A DNA stretch of 64,000 bases from Actinomyces respiraculi. GTDB lineage: Bacteria; Actinomycetota; Actinomycetes; Actinomycetales; Actinomycetaceae. Of the stretch, positions 45,452 to 54,848 are shown one piece after another. How positions within the stretch are numbered: the first letter of the stretch is position 1; every line of letters begins with the position of its first letter. The position numbers were made by a program, and so were the translations under genes. The stretch spans positions 62,001 to 126,000 of the forward strand of contig NZ_CP063989.1 in assembly GCF_014595995.2 (NCBI RefSeq), in the 5' to 3' direction. Below the pieces are notes generated by a model, which saw only the letters and a list, made by a program, of their open reading frames with translations, was not told the origin of the DNA and did no database searches.

Positions 45452-46324
45452 TCAGCCCTTGACCGCGCCCGCCATGGCGAAGCTGTTGCCTGAGCGCATC
45501 TGTGTGATGACGTAGAGCAGGACCGCGGGAAGGGAGTAGAGGATGGAGAAGGCGGCGAGCTTGCCGTAGGCGATCGCGCCGTTGAGGCCGAAGAAGTTGT
45601 AGATGGCCACGGCGGCGGGCTGGTTCTCGGAGGAGAACAGCAGGATGAAGGGGACGAAGAAGTTCCCCCACGCCCCCGTGAAGACGAAGATGAACACGAC
45701 GGCGATACCGGGCCTCATGAGGGGGACGACGACGCGCCACAGGGCCGTCATGGAGGAGGCGCCGTCGACCCAGGACGCCTCCTCAAGCGAGACGGGCACG
45801 GAGTCCATGAAGTTCTTCATCATCCAGATCGCCATGGGCAGCGACGTCGAGGCCATGAACACGATGGTGCCCGCCAGGGAGTCCAGCAGCTTGAAGGAGA
45901 CGAAGAGGGAGTAGACCGGCACCATCATCGCGGTGACCGGCAGGCAGGTTCCGAACAGGACCGTGTACATGAGCCCCTTGTTGAAGCGGATGCTGTAGCG
46001 CGACAGGGGGTAGGCGGCCAGCAGCGAGACGACGATCGTGAGCACGGCGGTGCCCAGGGAGATGACGAAGGAGTTCCACAGCGGCCGGAAGGTCTGCTCG
46101 GGCGTGAGGATCTCGGTGAAGTTGTCGGCGGTCCAGACCCGAGGGAGGCGGACGCTGAGGGTGGCCGCGTCGTCGAGGGAGGCCAGGACGAGCCAGGCCA
46201 GCGGCAGGACGAAGGCGATGCCGATGAGCAGGAGAACCGCTGTCGCCGTGACGCGAAGGCCACGGCCGCGGGGCGAGGCAAGGCGGGCGGAGCCGCCGAA
46301 GAGGCTGTGAGCGCTCACGGTCAC
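45452..46324 (-). CDS. Carbohydrate ABC transporter permease (MalG type)
   Basis: 290 residues, six membrane helices. The EAA loop that docks the ATPase reads EEASWVDGASSMTALWRVVV-like, with PLMRPG after it. Second permease of the left mannoside importer; it overlaps the upstream permease gene by 4 bp. No ATPase gene in the operon, so a shared MsmK/MsiK-like ATPase encoded elsewhere is expected. Confidence 0.92.
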   Translation of the reverse strand: MTVSAHSLFGGSARLASPRGRGLRVTATAVLLLIGIAFVLPLAWLVLASLDDAATLSVRLPRVWTADNFTEILTPEQTFRPLWNSFVISLGTAVLTIVVSLLAAYPLSRYSIRFNKGLMYTVLFGTCLPVTAMMVPVYSLFVSFKLLDSLAGTIVFMASTSLPMAIWMMKNFMDSVPVSLEEASWVDGASSMTALWRVVVPLMRPGIAVVFIFVFTGAWGNFFVPFILLFSSENQPAAVAIYNFFGLNGAIAYGKLAAFSILYSLPAVLLYVITQMRSGNSFAMAGAVKG

Positions 46325-47247
46325 TCGACCTCCGGCCTGAGGACGCGGGTGTAGACGAGCGAGAAGACGGCCCCGATGACGAGCGTGACGGTGGCGATGG
46401 CCGAGCCGTAGCCGATCTGCGAGAACTTGAAGGCCTCCTGGTAGGCCAGCACCGGCAGGATCGAGGAGCGTGTTCCCGGGCCTCCTCCCGTCATGACGAA
46501 GATGAGGGTGAAGACACCCAGGGTCTGCAAGGTCGTCAGCATGAGGTTGGTGGCGATGGTGCGGCGAATGATCGGCAGAGAGATCCGGAAGAAGGACTGG
46601 AGGGCTCCGGCCCCGTCGATCTGGGCGGACTCCTTGATCTCCGGGGGGATCTCCGCGAGGGCGGCGTTGTAGTTCATCATGGAGAAGGCGGTGCCGCGCC
46701 AGATATTGGCGAGGATGACGGAGAGCATCGGGAAGGTGACGAGCCAGGCGGGGCCGTCCAGGCCGATGGCGTCAAGGACCGTGTTGAGCGTGCCCTCGGT
46801 GTGGAAGAAGGCGTAGCAGGCGAAGGCGGCGACGATCTCGGGCATGACCCAGGCCCCGACGATGCAGGCGCCGACCGCGCTGGACACGCTTCGGGGCGTG
46901 TGCCGCATGAGGACCGCCACGAGCATCCCCAGGACGTTCTGCCCGATGATGGCTGAGCCGAGCAGGAAGGCGAGCGTGAGCAGGACCGAGGTGTAGAAGT
47001 CGGGGTCAGAGAAGAGGGAGACGTAGTTGTCGACGCCGATGAAGTCGGGGTTGACCGCCTTGTACCCGCTCATGGTGCGGTTGGTGAAGGCCCCGTAGAA
47101 GGCGTAGGCGATGGGGCCGGCCATGAAGGCCAGCAGCATGAGGACCGCGGGCAGGAGCGGCAGCTCGCGCCTGAGTGCTCTGCCGGTGTGCCGACGGCGG
47201 GAGGCGCCTCCCGCCGTCGGCACACCGCAGGCGGGTGACTGGTGCAT
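46321..47247 (-). CDS. Carbohydrate ABC transporter permease (MalF type)
   Basis: 308 residues, six helices after a basic N-terminus (GGASRRRHTGRALRREL). The EAA loop is IKESAQIDGAGALQSFFRI with SLPIIRR. Start at 47,247 overlaps the stop of the binding-protein gene (TGATG), giving coupled translation. Partner of the MalG-type permease downstream. Confidence 0.9.
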   Translation of the reverse strand: MHQSPACGVPTAGGASRRRHTGRALRRELPLLPAVLMLLAFMAGPIAYAFYGAFTNRTMSGYKAVNPDFIGVDNYVSLFSDPDFYTSVLLTLAFLLGSAIIGQNVLGMLVAVLMRHTPRSVSSAVGACIVGAWVMPEIVAAFACYAFFHTEGTLNTVLDAIGLDGPAWLVTFPMLSVILANIWRGTAFSMMNYNAALAEIPPEIKESAQIDGAGALQSFFRISLPIIRRTIATNLMLTTLQTLGVFTLIFVMTGGGPGTRSSILPVLAYQEAFKFSQIGYGSAIATVTLVIGAVFSLVYTRVLRPEVE

Positions 47248-48632
47248 CAGGCCGCCTGGACCATGTCGTCCCCGACGATGCCGACGAGGCTCTTGTCGTA
47301 GGTAGCGGCCGCCTCCTCGGGGGAGGCCCCGCCGGAGACGACGTCCTCGCAGGCGATCTGGATGCTTCCGGAGATCCGCGAGTAATCGGGCGTGGCGGGG
47401 CGGAAGTGGGTGTACTGCACGAGGCTGGAGAAGAACTCGAAGGAGGAGTTGCAGGTGAGGTACTCCTCCATCTCGGCGATGTCTGAGCGGACGGCGATGA
47501 GCGAGTTCTCCGTGTAGTACTTCAGGGCGTTGTCCTTGTTGAGGGCCACGGCCATGAAGTCGAAGGCGGCCTGAGGGTTCTTCGTCTGGGAGCCCATGGC
47601 GAGGGTCCAGCCACCGGACATGGAGGTGAAGCCGGGCTTCTTGCCGTTCTGCGTGGGCATGGCCGCGTAGCCGATGCTCTCCTCCCACTGGGGCCAGGCG
47701 TTGTCGCCGTTGATCCACCCGCCGGGCAGCCAGGAGCCGTCAACGCACATGGCGACCTTGCCCTGCGGCAGGAGCTCGGTGGCGATGCGCGAGCCGATGT
47801 TGGTGTCGAGTGCGATGTCGAGCCCGGGGGCGAGGCCCTCGTCGTAGATCGTCTTGAGGAAGGTCAGTGCGTCCTTGAAGCCCTGGGAGCCGGTGACCCA
47901 CTTCTTGGTGTCGGTGTCGTACAGGGTGTCCTGCGTGCCGTACAGGAGCATCTCGAAGGACTGCATCGACGTTCCTTCGCCGAAGGCCTTGGAGGCGTAC
48001 ATGTTGAAGGGGATGACGTCGGGCAGCGCGGTCTTGAGGGTGCGGGCGGTCTGGAGGATGTCGTCCCAGGTCGTGGGCTGCCACTGCTCGGGCAGGCCGG
48101 CCTGGGCGAAGAGCTTCTTGTTGTAGAAGATGCCGCGGGTGTCGGTGCCCAGTGAGATGCCGTAGAGCTTGTCGTCGTCTCCCTTGCCGACATCCTTGAC
48201 CGAGTCGAGGAACATGTTCCACTCCTCCCACGTCGCGACGTACTCGTCGATCGGTCGGAGGTACCCGGCGGCGACGTCGGTACGGATCTGGAAGGCGTCC
48301 TCGTAGATGATGTCCGGGGCGGTGTCCGGTGAGCCGTTCATGAGGGCGAGCTTGGTGAAGTAGCTGTCCTGCTCGGCCTCGATGGGGACGAGCTCGATGG
48401 CGACAGTGGACTGGGAGGCCTCGTACTCCTCCTTCGCCTTGGTGAGTACGTGCTCAAGCTGCTGGAACGCGGCGGTCTTCTGGTACACGACGCGCAAGGT
48501 GTTCTCGTTGCGTGACGAGCCGTCCGGGCCTGAGCAGGCGCTGAGCGCCCCGGCTGCGGCGAGGGTGATGGCGCCGCCCAGCAGCGCGCGTCGGCTCGGG
48601 GTGATCTGGGACAGGACGGGGGTGGGGGTCAT
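47247..48632 (-). CDS. Sugar-binding lipoprotein of ABC importer (left)
   Basis: 461 residues, family 1 solute-binding protein. Signal SRRALLGGAITLAAAG and lipobox LSAC (Cys near residue 33). The mature part has the usual GISLGTDTRGIFYNKKLF ligand-lobe block. It follows the TTGACA promoter at 48,687-48,715 and starts the operon SBP-permease-permease-GH38, so the ligand is probably an alpha-mannosyl oligosaccharide. Confidence 0.92.
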   Translation of the reverse strand: MTPTPVLSQITPSRRALLGGAITLAAAGALSACSGPDGSSRNENTLRVVYQKTAAFQQLEHVLTKAKEEYEASQSTVAIELVPIEAEQDSYFTKLALMNGSPDTAPDIIYEDAFQIRTDVAAGYLRPIDEYVATWEEWNMFLDSVKDVGKGDDDKLYGISLGTDTRGIFYNKKLFAQAGLPEQWQPTTWDDILQTARTLKTALPDVIPFNMYASKAFGEGTSMQSFEMLLYGTQDTLYDTDTKKWVTGSQGFKDALTFLKTIYDEGLAPGLDIALDTNIGSRIATELLPQGKVAMCVDGSWLPGGWINGDNAWPQWEESIGYAAMPTQNGKKPGFTSMSGGWTLAMGSQTKNPQAAFDFMAVALNKDNALKYYTENSLIAVRSDIAEMEEYLTCNSSFEFFSSLVQYTHFRPATPDYSRISGSIQIACEDVVSGGASPEEAAATYDKSLVGIVGDDMVQAA

Positions 48633-48686
48633 CTCCGGAGCTCCTTTGCACCGAGGGGCATCCGCTCTGGATGCCAGGACCGATTA

Positions 48687-48715
48687 ACTACATCAGGTGG
48701 ATAAAATAGTGTCAA
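48687..48715 (-). promoter_or_regulatory. Promoter of the left mannoside operon
   Basis: Reading the minus strand, a consensus TTGACA (48,715-48,710) is followed after exactly 17 bp by TGTAGT (48,692-48,687). The spacer is A/T-rich (CTATTTTATCCACCTGA), unlike the surrounding DNA. It lies between the ROK gene and the binding-protein gene. ROK control through the flanking A/T-rich DNA is likely but no operator could be defined. Confidence 0.6.
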
Positions 48716-48832
48716 CGGTCACATGAACGCTGTGATGGTTTTGTTACATTCCAGCACCCCGGGCGGGCCCCGGCGGGCCTCCGGGCTCGGCACCCCGGCA
48801 GGGTCCGACGGCGGCACCGGCGCCCGGCGGGC

Positions 48833-50050
48833 TCACCGCTCCCGGGCAGCGGGTGTCGTCGTGCCGAGCACCGACTCCAGGACGAGGCACGCGGCCCCGA
48901 TTGTGCCGACGTTGCGGCCCATCGCGGACGTGCTGATCGAGATCGGACGCGCGACGCCGTGAATCGTGTGCCCGGCCAGACGGGCGTGCAGCGTCGGGGC
49001 GACGAGGTCCTCCAACGACTGCCACACCAGGCCGGTCATGATGACGGTCGAGATGTCGAGGACCTCCGTGAGCGCGAGCGTCGTCGCTGCCAGCGTCTCG
49101 CCGGCATCCTCGAAGACGGCTCGCGCGTCGGCGTCGCCGGCGCGCGCGAGGGCGATGAGGGCGGTGAGGTTCTCGCTGATCGAGTGCGGGTCCCAGGTGT
49201 CGGCCGGGTGCGGCAGCGCGAGGCCACGGTTGCGCGCCTGCAGGGCGAGGATCCGCTCGCTCAGCGAGTCCCCGAGGAAGTGGCTGCCGGGGCGCGTGGA
49301 GAAGGGGTTGCCGGGAAGGTGCATCGTCTCGCCGGCGTTGCCCGTCTGCCCGTGCAGGACCCGGCCGTCGACGACGGTGGCCATGCCCGTGCCCGCCCCC
49401 ATGTACAGCAGGATGAACGTGTCGCCCTCATGGGCCTCGCCGGTCCACAGGTGCCCCTGCGCCATCGCCGGCAGGTCCTTGTCGATGAGCACGAGGTGCC
49501 CGGTCGCCTCCGCGAGCAGCCGCCGCAACGGGACCGTCCCGAGCCCTGGCAGCAGCGGCGGCGACGTCGTGCCGTCCTCGTGGTTGACGGGGCCGGGGAC
49601 GGCCAGACCGATGCCGAGCAGCTGCTCTGAGGCGACCCCGGCCTGCGCGCACAGGCGTTCAACGGTGCTGCGCGCGTGCTCGACGATGGCGTCCGCCGAC
49701 ACCGGTGACGGCAGCGGGCCGTGGTCCTCGGCGACGATGTGGCCGAGCAGGTCGACGACGACGATGCTGAGCGCGGACGGGTCGAGGTGGATCCCCGCCG
49801 CGTAGCCGCCGGATGGGTTGAGCTCGAGCACGGTTCCCGGACGTCCGCGCCCCTCGGGCGGGACGACACCGGTCTCGCGCAGGAGGCCCTCCGCCAGCAG
49901 GTCGCGGGTCACGTTCGAGACCGTCTGGGGCGCGATCCTCGTGGCGCGGCTGATCTGCGCGCGAGTCAGGCCGTCGCCCGCACGGCGGATGGACGCGAGG
50001 ATGAGCGCCCGCGTCGGAGCAACCGGGCGAGGGCTGGCGTGTGCTCGCAT
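48833..50050 (-). CDS. ROK family transcriptional regulator
   Basis: 405 residues. N-terminal winged helix (LTRAQISRATRIAPQTVSNVTRDLLAEGLLRE) and a C-terminal sugar-kinase-like domain with GIGLAVPGPVNHEDG, but the zinc-type CGXRGCXE motif of ROK kinases is missing and the region reads GNPFSTRPGSHFLG instead, so it is a regulator, not a kinase. ATG at 50,050 with GGAG upstream (alternative 50,092). It probably controls the left mannoside operon in response to a mannose- or GlcNAc-type sugar. Confidence 0.85.
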   Translation of the reverse strand: MRAHASPRPVAPTRALILASIRRAGDGLTRAQISRATRIAPQTVSNVTRDLLAEGLLRETGVVPPEGRGRPGTVLELNPSGGYAAGIHLDPSALSIVVVDLLGHIVAEDHGPLPSPVSADAIVEHARSTVERLCAQAGVASEQLLGIGLAVPGPVNHEDGTTSPPLLPGLGTVPLRRLLAEATGHLVLIDKDLPAMAQGHLWTGEAHEGDTFILLYMGAGTGMATVVDGRVLHGQTGNAGETMHLPGNPFSTRPGSHFLGDSLSERILALQARNRGLALPHPADTWDPHSISENLTALIALARAGDADARAVFEDAGETLAATTLALTEVLDISTVIMTGLVWQSLEDLVAPTLHARLAGHTIHGVARPISISTSAMGRNVGTIGAACLVLESVLGTTTPAARER

Positions 50051-50109
50051 ACCTGGGCTCCGTTCCCGACCGTGGCGACAGTCCTCGTCCATTATGGAGG
50101 CTGGGCGCC

Positions 50110-50255
50110 GGAACCGTTACGAGGCGGCTCGGCGCTGCGATGGCGTTCCGCCCAGGGGCCGGACGTCGTCGTCCGCCCGCGCGTCAAAGGAGATGGTCAT
50201 GGGTCTGGGATGGTTCGGCGCGCCCGAGCTCTACCGTTGGCCGGCTGAGGAGGCG
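50110..50255. repeat. Left copy of the duplicated AGE promoter and 5' end
   Basis: 146 bp aligned without gaps over nearly its whole length with 59,831-59,976. It carries the same ribosome site (AAAGGAGATGGTC), start and first codons (MGLGWFGAPE) of the AGE gene, then breaks off inside the 3' end of the LacI gene. About 85 percent identical by eye. It marks the left boundary of the LacI-GH38-GH5-ABC segment. Confidence 0.85.
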
Positions 50256-51241
50256 CGCACCACCAGCTCCGGGGTGGGGGCCTTGACGCTTCGGGCGCTC
50301 TGCCCGTCCAGCAGCTCCACCAGCAGCTGGGCGGCCAGGTTCCCCATGACGGCGGGCTCCCGGTGGACGGCGCTGACCGCCGGGGTCAGCAGGCGGCACA
50401 GGGGAGAGTCCTCCATGGAGACCACTGCCAGGTCCTGCCCCAGCCGGGAGCCCAGCTCGCGGGCGGCGGTCACGCCTCCCAGGGCCAGGACCTCGTTGTC
50501 GTAGATGATCGAGTCTGGTGTGCGGGTGCCGGACAGCAGCTCGGCAGTGGCCTGGGCCCCGGAGCGCTCGGTGTAGTCCACGGCGCTGGAGAACATGACC
50601 TCCAGGTCGCGTTCGCGCCCCATGCGGGTCAGGGCGTGGCTGCGCCGCTCCGTGTGCAGCAGTGAGGTGCGGGCGGACACGTAGGCCAGGCGCTGGGCGC
50701 CGCAGGAGGCCAGGTGGTTGACGACCAGCGCCATCATGCCTTCCTCGTCGCCGGTGACCGAGGGCATGCCGTTGGGGTCCTCCTCGCCCACGAGCACGTA
50801 GGGCATGCCGATCCCGGCGAGCGCGGGCAGGCGGGGATCGTGCTGGCGAGGGTCGACCACGACGGCGCCGTCCACGCGGTGCTGGCACCACAGGCTGCGG
50901 TAGGCGGCGACCTCCTGGTGGACGTCGTCGACGATCTGGAAGAGCAGGGCGAGGTCCGCGGTGGCCAGGGTGGCCTGCATACCGATGATCAGCTCGAAGA
51001 AGAAGCGTTCCGCGGCCACGGACTGACTGGGGCGGGCCAGCACCAGCCCGACCGTGCCGGCCCGGGACACGGACAGGGCGCGGGCGGCGGCGTTGGGGGT
51101 CCAGCCCATATCGTTGGCGACGGCGAGGATGCGCTGGCGAGTGTTCTCGGAGACTCCAGGGCGGCCGTTGAGCGCGAAGGAGACAGCCGAGGGGGAGACG
51201 CCGGCAACGTTGGCGATGTCCCGGATCGTGGGGCGTTCCAT
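50231..51241 (-). CDS. LacI family transcriptional regulator
   Basis: 336 residues. N-terminal helix-turn-helix and hinge: TIRDIANVAGVSPSAVSFAL, NGRPGVSENTRQRI and AARALSVSRAGTVGLVL, then a periplasmic-binding-protein-like sensor domain. Its 3' end overlaps the duplicated AGE fragment. Divergent from the GH38 gene at 51,410. CTAA...TTAG palindromes at 51,305 and 56,161 are its most likely operators. Confidence 0.92.
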   Translation of the reverse strand: MERPTIRDIANVAGVSPSAVSFALNGRPGVSENTRQRILAVANDMGWTPNAAARALSVSRAGTVGLVLARPSQSVAAERFFFELIIGMQATLATADLALLFQIVDDVHQEVAAYRSLWCQHRVDGAVVVDPRQHDPRLPALAGIGMPYVLVGEEDPNGMPSVTGDEEGMMALVVNHLASCGAQRLAYVSARTSLLHTERRSHALTRMGRERDLEVMFSSAVDYTERSGAQATAELLSGTRTPDSIIYDNEVLALGGVTAARELGSRLGQDLAVVSMEDSPLCRLLTPAVSAVHREPAVMGNLAAQLLVELLDGQSARSVKAPTPELVVRASSAGQR

Positions 51242-51291
51242 GGGGTCAGTATGTCATCACTGAAGCGATTACACAGATCCCTCAGATCGGC

Positions 51292-51320
51292 TTGACCACA
51301 CGTCCTAATGCGGTTTAGTC
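51292..51320 (+). promoter_or_regulatory. Promoter and LacI-type operator of the right mannoside operon
   Basis: TTGACC (51,292-51,297) and TTAGTC (51,315-51,320) are spaced by 17 bp. The inverted repeat CTAATGCGGTTTAG (51,305-51,318) overlaps the spacer and -10, ideal for repression by the divergent LacI protein. Confidence 0.6.
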
Positions 51321-51409
51321 TCGGGGTTCGGCGCAAGGTCGCGCCACCGTGGTGCCACCGCCGGTCCACGCCCCTTCAGAAGCCGGTCTGCTGACCCAGG
51401 AGCCACGCC

Positions 51410-54400
51410 ATGCACGACAACCGCCCCATGCTTCTCAAGCACATCGACCGGATCCTGACAGAGCGCCTGTACCCAGCAGCCACCCGCACCGTCCGCCAGG
51501 TCGAGACCGCGTACTGGGCGCTCACCGACGCCGTCGGACCGGTGGCCGGGGTGCCGGGAGCGGGCGAGCCGGTGCCCTTTGCCCAGGCCCGGCAGGCCGA
51601 GTACACCCCCTGCGACCTGCCCCTGCGCTGGGGGCCGCCCTGGGGCACCACCTGGTTCCGCCTGCGCGTGAGAGTGCCCGAGGCGCTGCGCGAGCGCCAC
51701 CTGGAGCTGGACCTGGACCTGGGCTGGGCCGACCATTCGCCCGGCTTCCAGTGCGAGGGCCTGGTGCTCACTCCCGCCGGGCGGGCGCTCAAGGCCGTCA
51801 ACCCCCGCAACCGCTGGGTCCCGGTCACCAGCGACCTGCTGGACGCCGACGGCACCCTGGAGCTCTACCTCGAGGCCGCCTCCAACCCCCTGCTGCTGGA
51901 CATCCACCCCTTCCTGCCCACCGACGACGGCGCCCGCGCCACCCAGGGCCACGAGCCGATCTACACCTTCACCACGGCCGACCTGGTTCAGGTGCACGAC
52001 CAGGTGCGGGCCCTGGCCGCCGACGTCGACGTCCTACTGGGCCTGGCCCGCACCCTGCCGGAGGACTCTCCGCGCGGCTGGACGGTGCTGCTGGGCACCA
52101 GCCAGGCCCTGGACCAGCTGGACCTGGCGGACGTGCCCGGCTCGGCGGAGCGGGTGCGGGCCCTGCTGGCCCCGCTGCTGGCCGTGCCCGCCGCCCCGGA
52201 CTCGATCCGGTTGGGGGCCGTGGGCCACGCCCATATCGACTCCGCCTGGCTGTGGCCGGTGCGCGAGACCCGCCGCAAGGTGGTGCGCACCATGGCCAAC
52301 GTGCTGCGACTGCTGGAGGACGGTGCCCCCATGGTCTTCGCCCTGCCCGCCGCCCAGCACCTGGCCTGGCTCCAGCAGGATGCCCCGGAGGTCTTTGCCC
52401 GCGTCAAGGAGCAGGTGGCGGCCGGGCGGATCGTACCGGTGGGCGGCTCCTGGGTGGAGCCCGACGCCGTGCTGCCCTCCGGGGAGTCGCTGGCCCGCCA
52501 GCTGACCGAAGGCACCGCCTTCTTCCGCGAGGAGCTGGGGGCGCAGTGCCACGAGATCTGGCTGCCGGACTCCTTCGGGTACAGCGGCTCCCTGCCGCAG
52601 ATCGCCCACCTGGCGGGCTATGACAACTTCCTGACCCAGAAGATCTCCTGGAACCAGGTGGACGTCTTCCCCCACCACACCCTGTGGTGGGAGGGCATTG
52701 ACGGCACCCGGATCTTCACCCACTTCCCGCCCGCCGACACCTACGGTGCGGAGGTCAGCGCCGAGCAGCTGCGGCACGCCGAGGTCAACTTCAAGGACAA
52801 GGGCCGGGCCTCCACCGAATTGTTCCTGTACGGCTACGGCGACGGCGGGGGCGGCCCCACCCGCGAGATGGTGGAGCGTGTCGAGCGGGTGGCGGACCTG
52901 GCCGGGATGCCGCGCACCCGGCACACCACGCCGCAGGAGTTCTTCACCCAGGCCCGCCAGGAGTACCCGGACGCTCCGGTGTGGGTGGGCGAGCTGTACC
53001 TGGAGAAGCACCGGGGCACCCTCACCACCCAGGCGGCCACCAAGCGGGCCAACCGTCGCGCCGAGGCGGCCCTGCGGGAGGCGGAGACCTGGCGCACCAC
53101 CGCCTGGGCGCGGGGTCTGCTGGCCGACGACGCCTACCCGGCGGCCCACCTGCACGAGCTGTGGCGCACCACCTTGCTGTGCCAGTTCCACGACATCCTG
53201 CCCGGCTCGTCGATCGCCTGGGCCTACGAGGATGCGCTCGCGGAGCTGGGTCGGGTCATTGAGTCCTGCCAGGCCCTGACCGCCGTCGCCCAGCACGCCC
53301 TGGTCTCCGGCGTGCCCGCCAGCTGCCCGCGTGAGCACGTGGGCGTCGGTCCGACGTCGGGCGGGGCGGGCGTCAGGTCGTCGTCGGACGGGGCGGTTCC
53401 GTCGCCGGAGGGGACGGTGCCGCCGTCGGACGGGGTGGGCGTCAGGTCGACGCTGGACGGGGCGGTGCCGCCGACAGACGGGACGGTCCCGATGTCGGAC
53501 GGGGTGGCCTCGCCGTCGTCCGCCGACGCACCCGGCCCGCAGCCGACCGGTCAGGCGCACCGGGTGGTCTTCAACACCGCGCCCGTCAGCCGCCGCGTGG
53601 CCGGGGTGACGGTGCCGCCCCTGGGGGGCGCCCTGCTGCCTGCGGGCGGCCGGGACGAGGCACGTGCCTGCCACGCCAGCCGCGAGGGTGCGGGTGCGCA
53701 GCTGGGCAACGGCCTGGTCGAGACCCGGCTGGACGCCACCGGCGCCGTCACCTCCCTGGTGGTCGCGGGCCGGGATGTGGTGCCGCCAGGGGCCCGGTTC
53801 GGGGTCCTGCAGCTGGCCAATGACTTCCCCAACGAGTGGGACGCCTGGGACCTGGATCCCTTCTACCGCTCCTCCCTGCGGGACCTGGAGGGCCAGCTGC
53901 GCGACGTGCACGTCGATGCCGCCGGGGCGCGCGCCGAGGTGGACGTGGCCTTCGGCCGCTCCCGTGCCCGGCTGACCTGGAGCCTCACGCCCGGCTCCGA
54001 GCAGCTGGACCTGCGGGTGCGGGTCTTCTGGCAGGAGAGCGAGAAGGTCCTCAAGCTGGCCCTGCCGGTGGACGTGCACGCCCATGACGCCGCCTACGGC
54101 TCCCAGTACGGCCACCTGCGCCGCCCCACCCACGAGAACACCTCCTGGGACGCCCACCGCTTTGAGGTCTGCGCCCACAAGTGGCTGCACGTGGGGGAGG
54201 CGGGCCACGGCGTCGGCGTCGCCAACAGCGGAACCTACGGCTGGGACCTCACCCGCCACCCCCGCCCGGGCGGCGGCACCTGGACCCTCGTGCGGGCCAC
54301 CCTGCTGCGGGCGCCGCGCTTCCCGGACCCCCAGGCGGACCGGGGAGAGCACGAGCTGTGCTTCGCCATCACCGGCGGCGAGACGGTGTCCACCGTGCGG

Positions 54401-54847
54401 GATGCCGCTTACCGCCTCGACCTGCCCACCCAGGAGCTGGCCCTGCCCGCCGGCACCCAGGTCGGGCCCCGCCTGGCGGCGGCGCTGGCCCCGCTGGTGC
54501 GGGTCGAGGGCGCGGTGCTGGAGTCCCTGCACCTGGCCGACCCGGAGCCCGGGCAGGAGAGCGCTGTCCTCGTACGGGTCTACGAGCCGGACGGCGCACG
54601 CCGCCGCGTCACCCTCTACGCCCCGGAGTTGGCCGGGGCGGTGGGGGCGGACCTGCATGGGCGGCCCAGCGCCTCCCTGGGGGTGCAGGTGGAGCCCACC
54701 AGCACGGAGGGCGTCTGGTCCTTTGAGCTGCACCCCTTTGGGGTGGCCACGATCCGTCTGCGCCGCCGCACTGGCGGTGAGGCGAGGCCGTCGGAGCGTC
54801 GTCGGGCAGGTGCGCCGGAGCGCTGGGGCGCCGGTGGGGAGGTCTGA
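51410..54847 (+). CDS. Alpha-mannosidase, GH38 (right copy), with repetitive insert
   Basis: 1145 residues, cytosolic. Zinc ligands in GHAHIDSAWLWP near residue 272, nucleophile in WLPDSFGYSGSLPQI near residue 385, YGYGDGGGGPTREM. About 120 residues longer than the left GH38, mainly because of a Gly/Pro/Ser/Asp-rich insert (about 645-710) made of two 23-residue repeats (GVGVRSTLDGAVPPTDGTV and a variant) between the catalytic part and the beta-sandwich. AGGAG precedes the ATG. First gene of the operon GH38-GH5-SBP-permease-permease. Confidence 0.92.
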   Translation: MHDNRPMLLKHIDRILTERLYPAATRTVRQVETAYWALTDAVGPVAGVPGAGEPVPFAQARQAEYTPCDLPLRWGPPWGTTWFRLRVRVPEALRERHLELDLDLGWADHSPGFQCEGLVLTPAGRALKAVNPRNRWVPVTSDLLDADGTLELYLEAASNPLLLDIHPFLPTDDGARATQGHEPIYTFTTADLVQVHDQVRALAADVDVLLGLARTLPEDSPRGWTVLLGTSQALDQLDLADVPGSAERVRALLAPLLAVPAAPDSIRLGAVGHAHIDSAWLWPVRETRRKVVRTMANVLRLLEDGAPMVFALPAAQHLAWLQQDAPEVFARVKEQVAAGRIVPVGGSWVEPDAVLPSGESLARQLTEGTAFFREELGAQCHEIWLPDSFGYSGSLPQIAHLAGYDNFLTQKISWNQVDVFPHHTLWWEGIDGTRIFTHFPPADTYGAEVSAEQLRHAEVNFKDKGRASTELFLYGYGDGGGGPTREMVERVERVADLAGMPRTRHTTPQEFFTQARQEYPDAPVWVGELYLEKHRGTLTTQAATKRANRRAEAALREAETWRTTAWARGLLADDAYPAAHLHELWRTTLLCQFHDILPGSSIAWAYEDALAELGRVIESCQALTAVAQHALVSGVPASCPREHVGVGPTSGGAGVRSSSDGAVPSPEGTVPPSDGVGVRSTLDGAVPPTDGTVPMSDGVASPSSADAPGPQPTGQAHRVVFNTAPVSRRVAGVTVPPLGGALLPAGGRDEARACHASREGAGAQLGNGLVETRLDATGAVTSLVVAGRDVVPPGARFGVLQLANDFPNEWDAWDLDPFYRSSLRDLEGQLRDVHVDAAGARAEVDVAFGRSRARLTWSLTPGSEQLDLRVRVFWQESEKVLKLALPVDVHAHDAAYGSQYGHLRRPTHENTSWDAHRFEVCAHKWLHVGEAGHGVGVANSGTYGWDLTRHPRPGGGTWTLVRATLLRAPRFPDPQADRGEHELCFAITGGETVSTVRDAAYRLDLPTQELALPAGTQVGPRLAAALAPLVRVEGAVLESLHLADPEPGQESAVLVRVYEPDGARRRVTLYAPELAGAVGADLHGRPSASLGVQVEPTSTEGVWSFELHPFGVATIRLRRRTGGEARPSERRRAGAPERWGAGGEV

Positions 54848-54848
54848 G

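Noticed and set aside
48833..50050. Sugar kinase (glucokinase-like)
   Set aside because: ROK fold, but with an N-terminal winged helix and without the zinc-binding cysteine motif of ROK kinases, so it is a regulator.
42367..54847. Recent duplication of the GH38 gene
   Set aside because: The two proteins share motifs but differ throughout in sequence and length; their operons have different gene order and regulators, so they are ancient paralogues or separately acquired.
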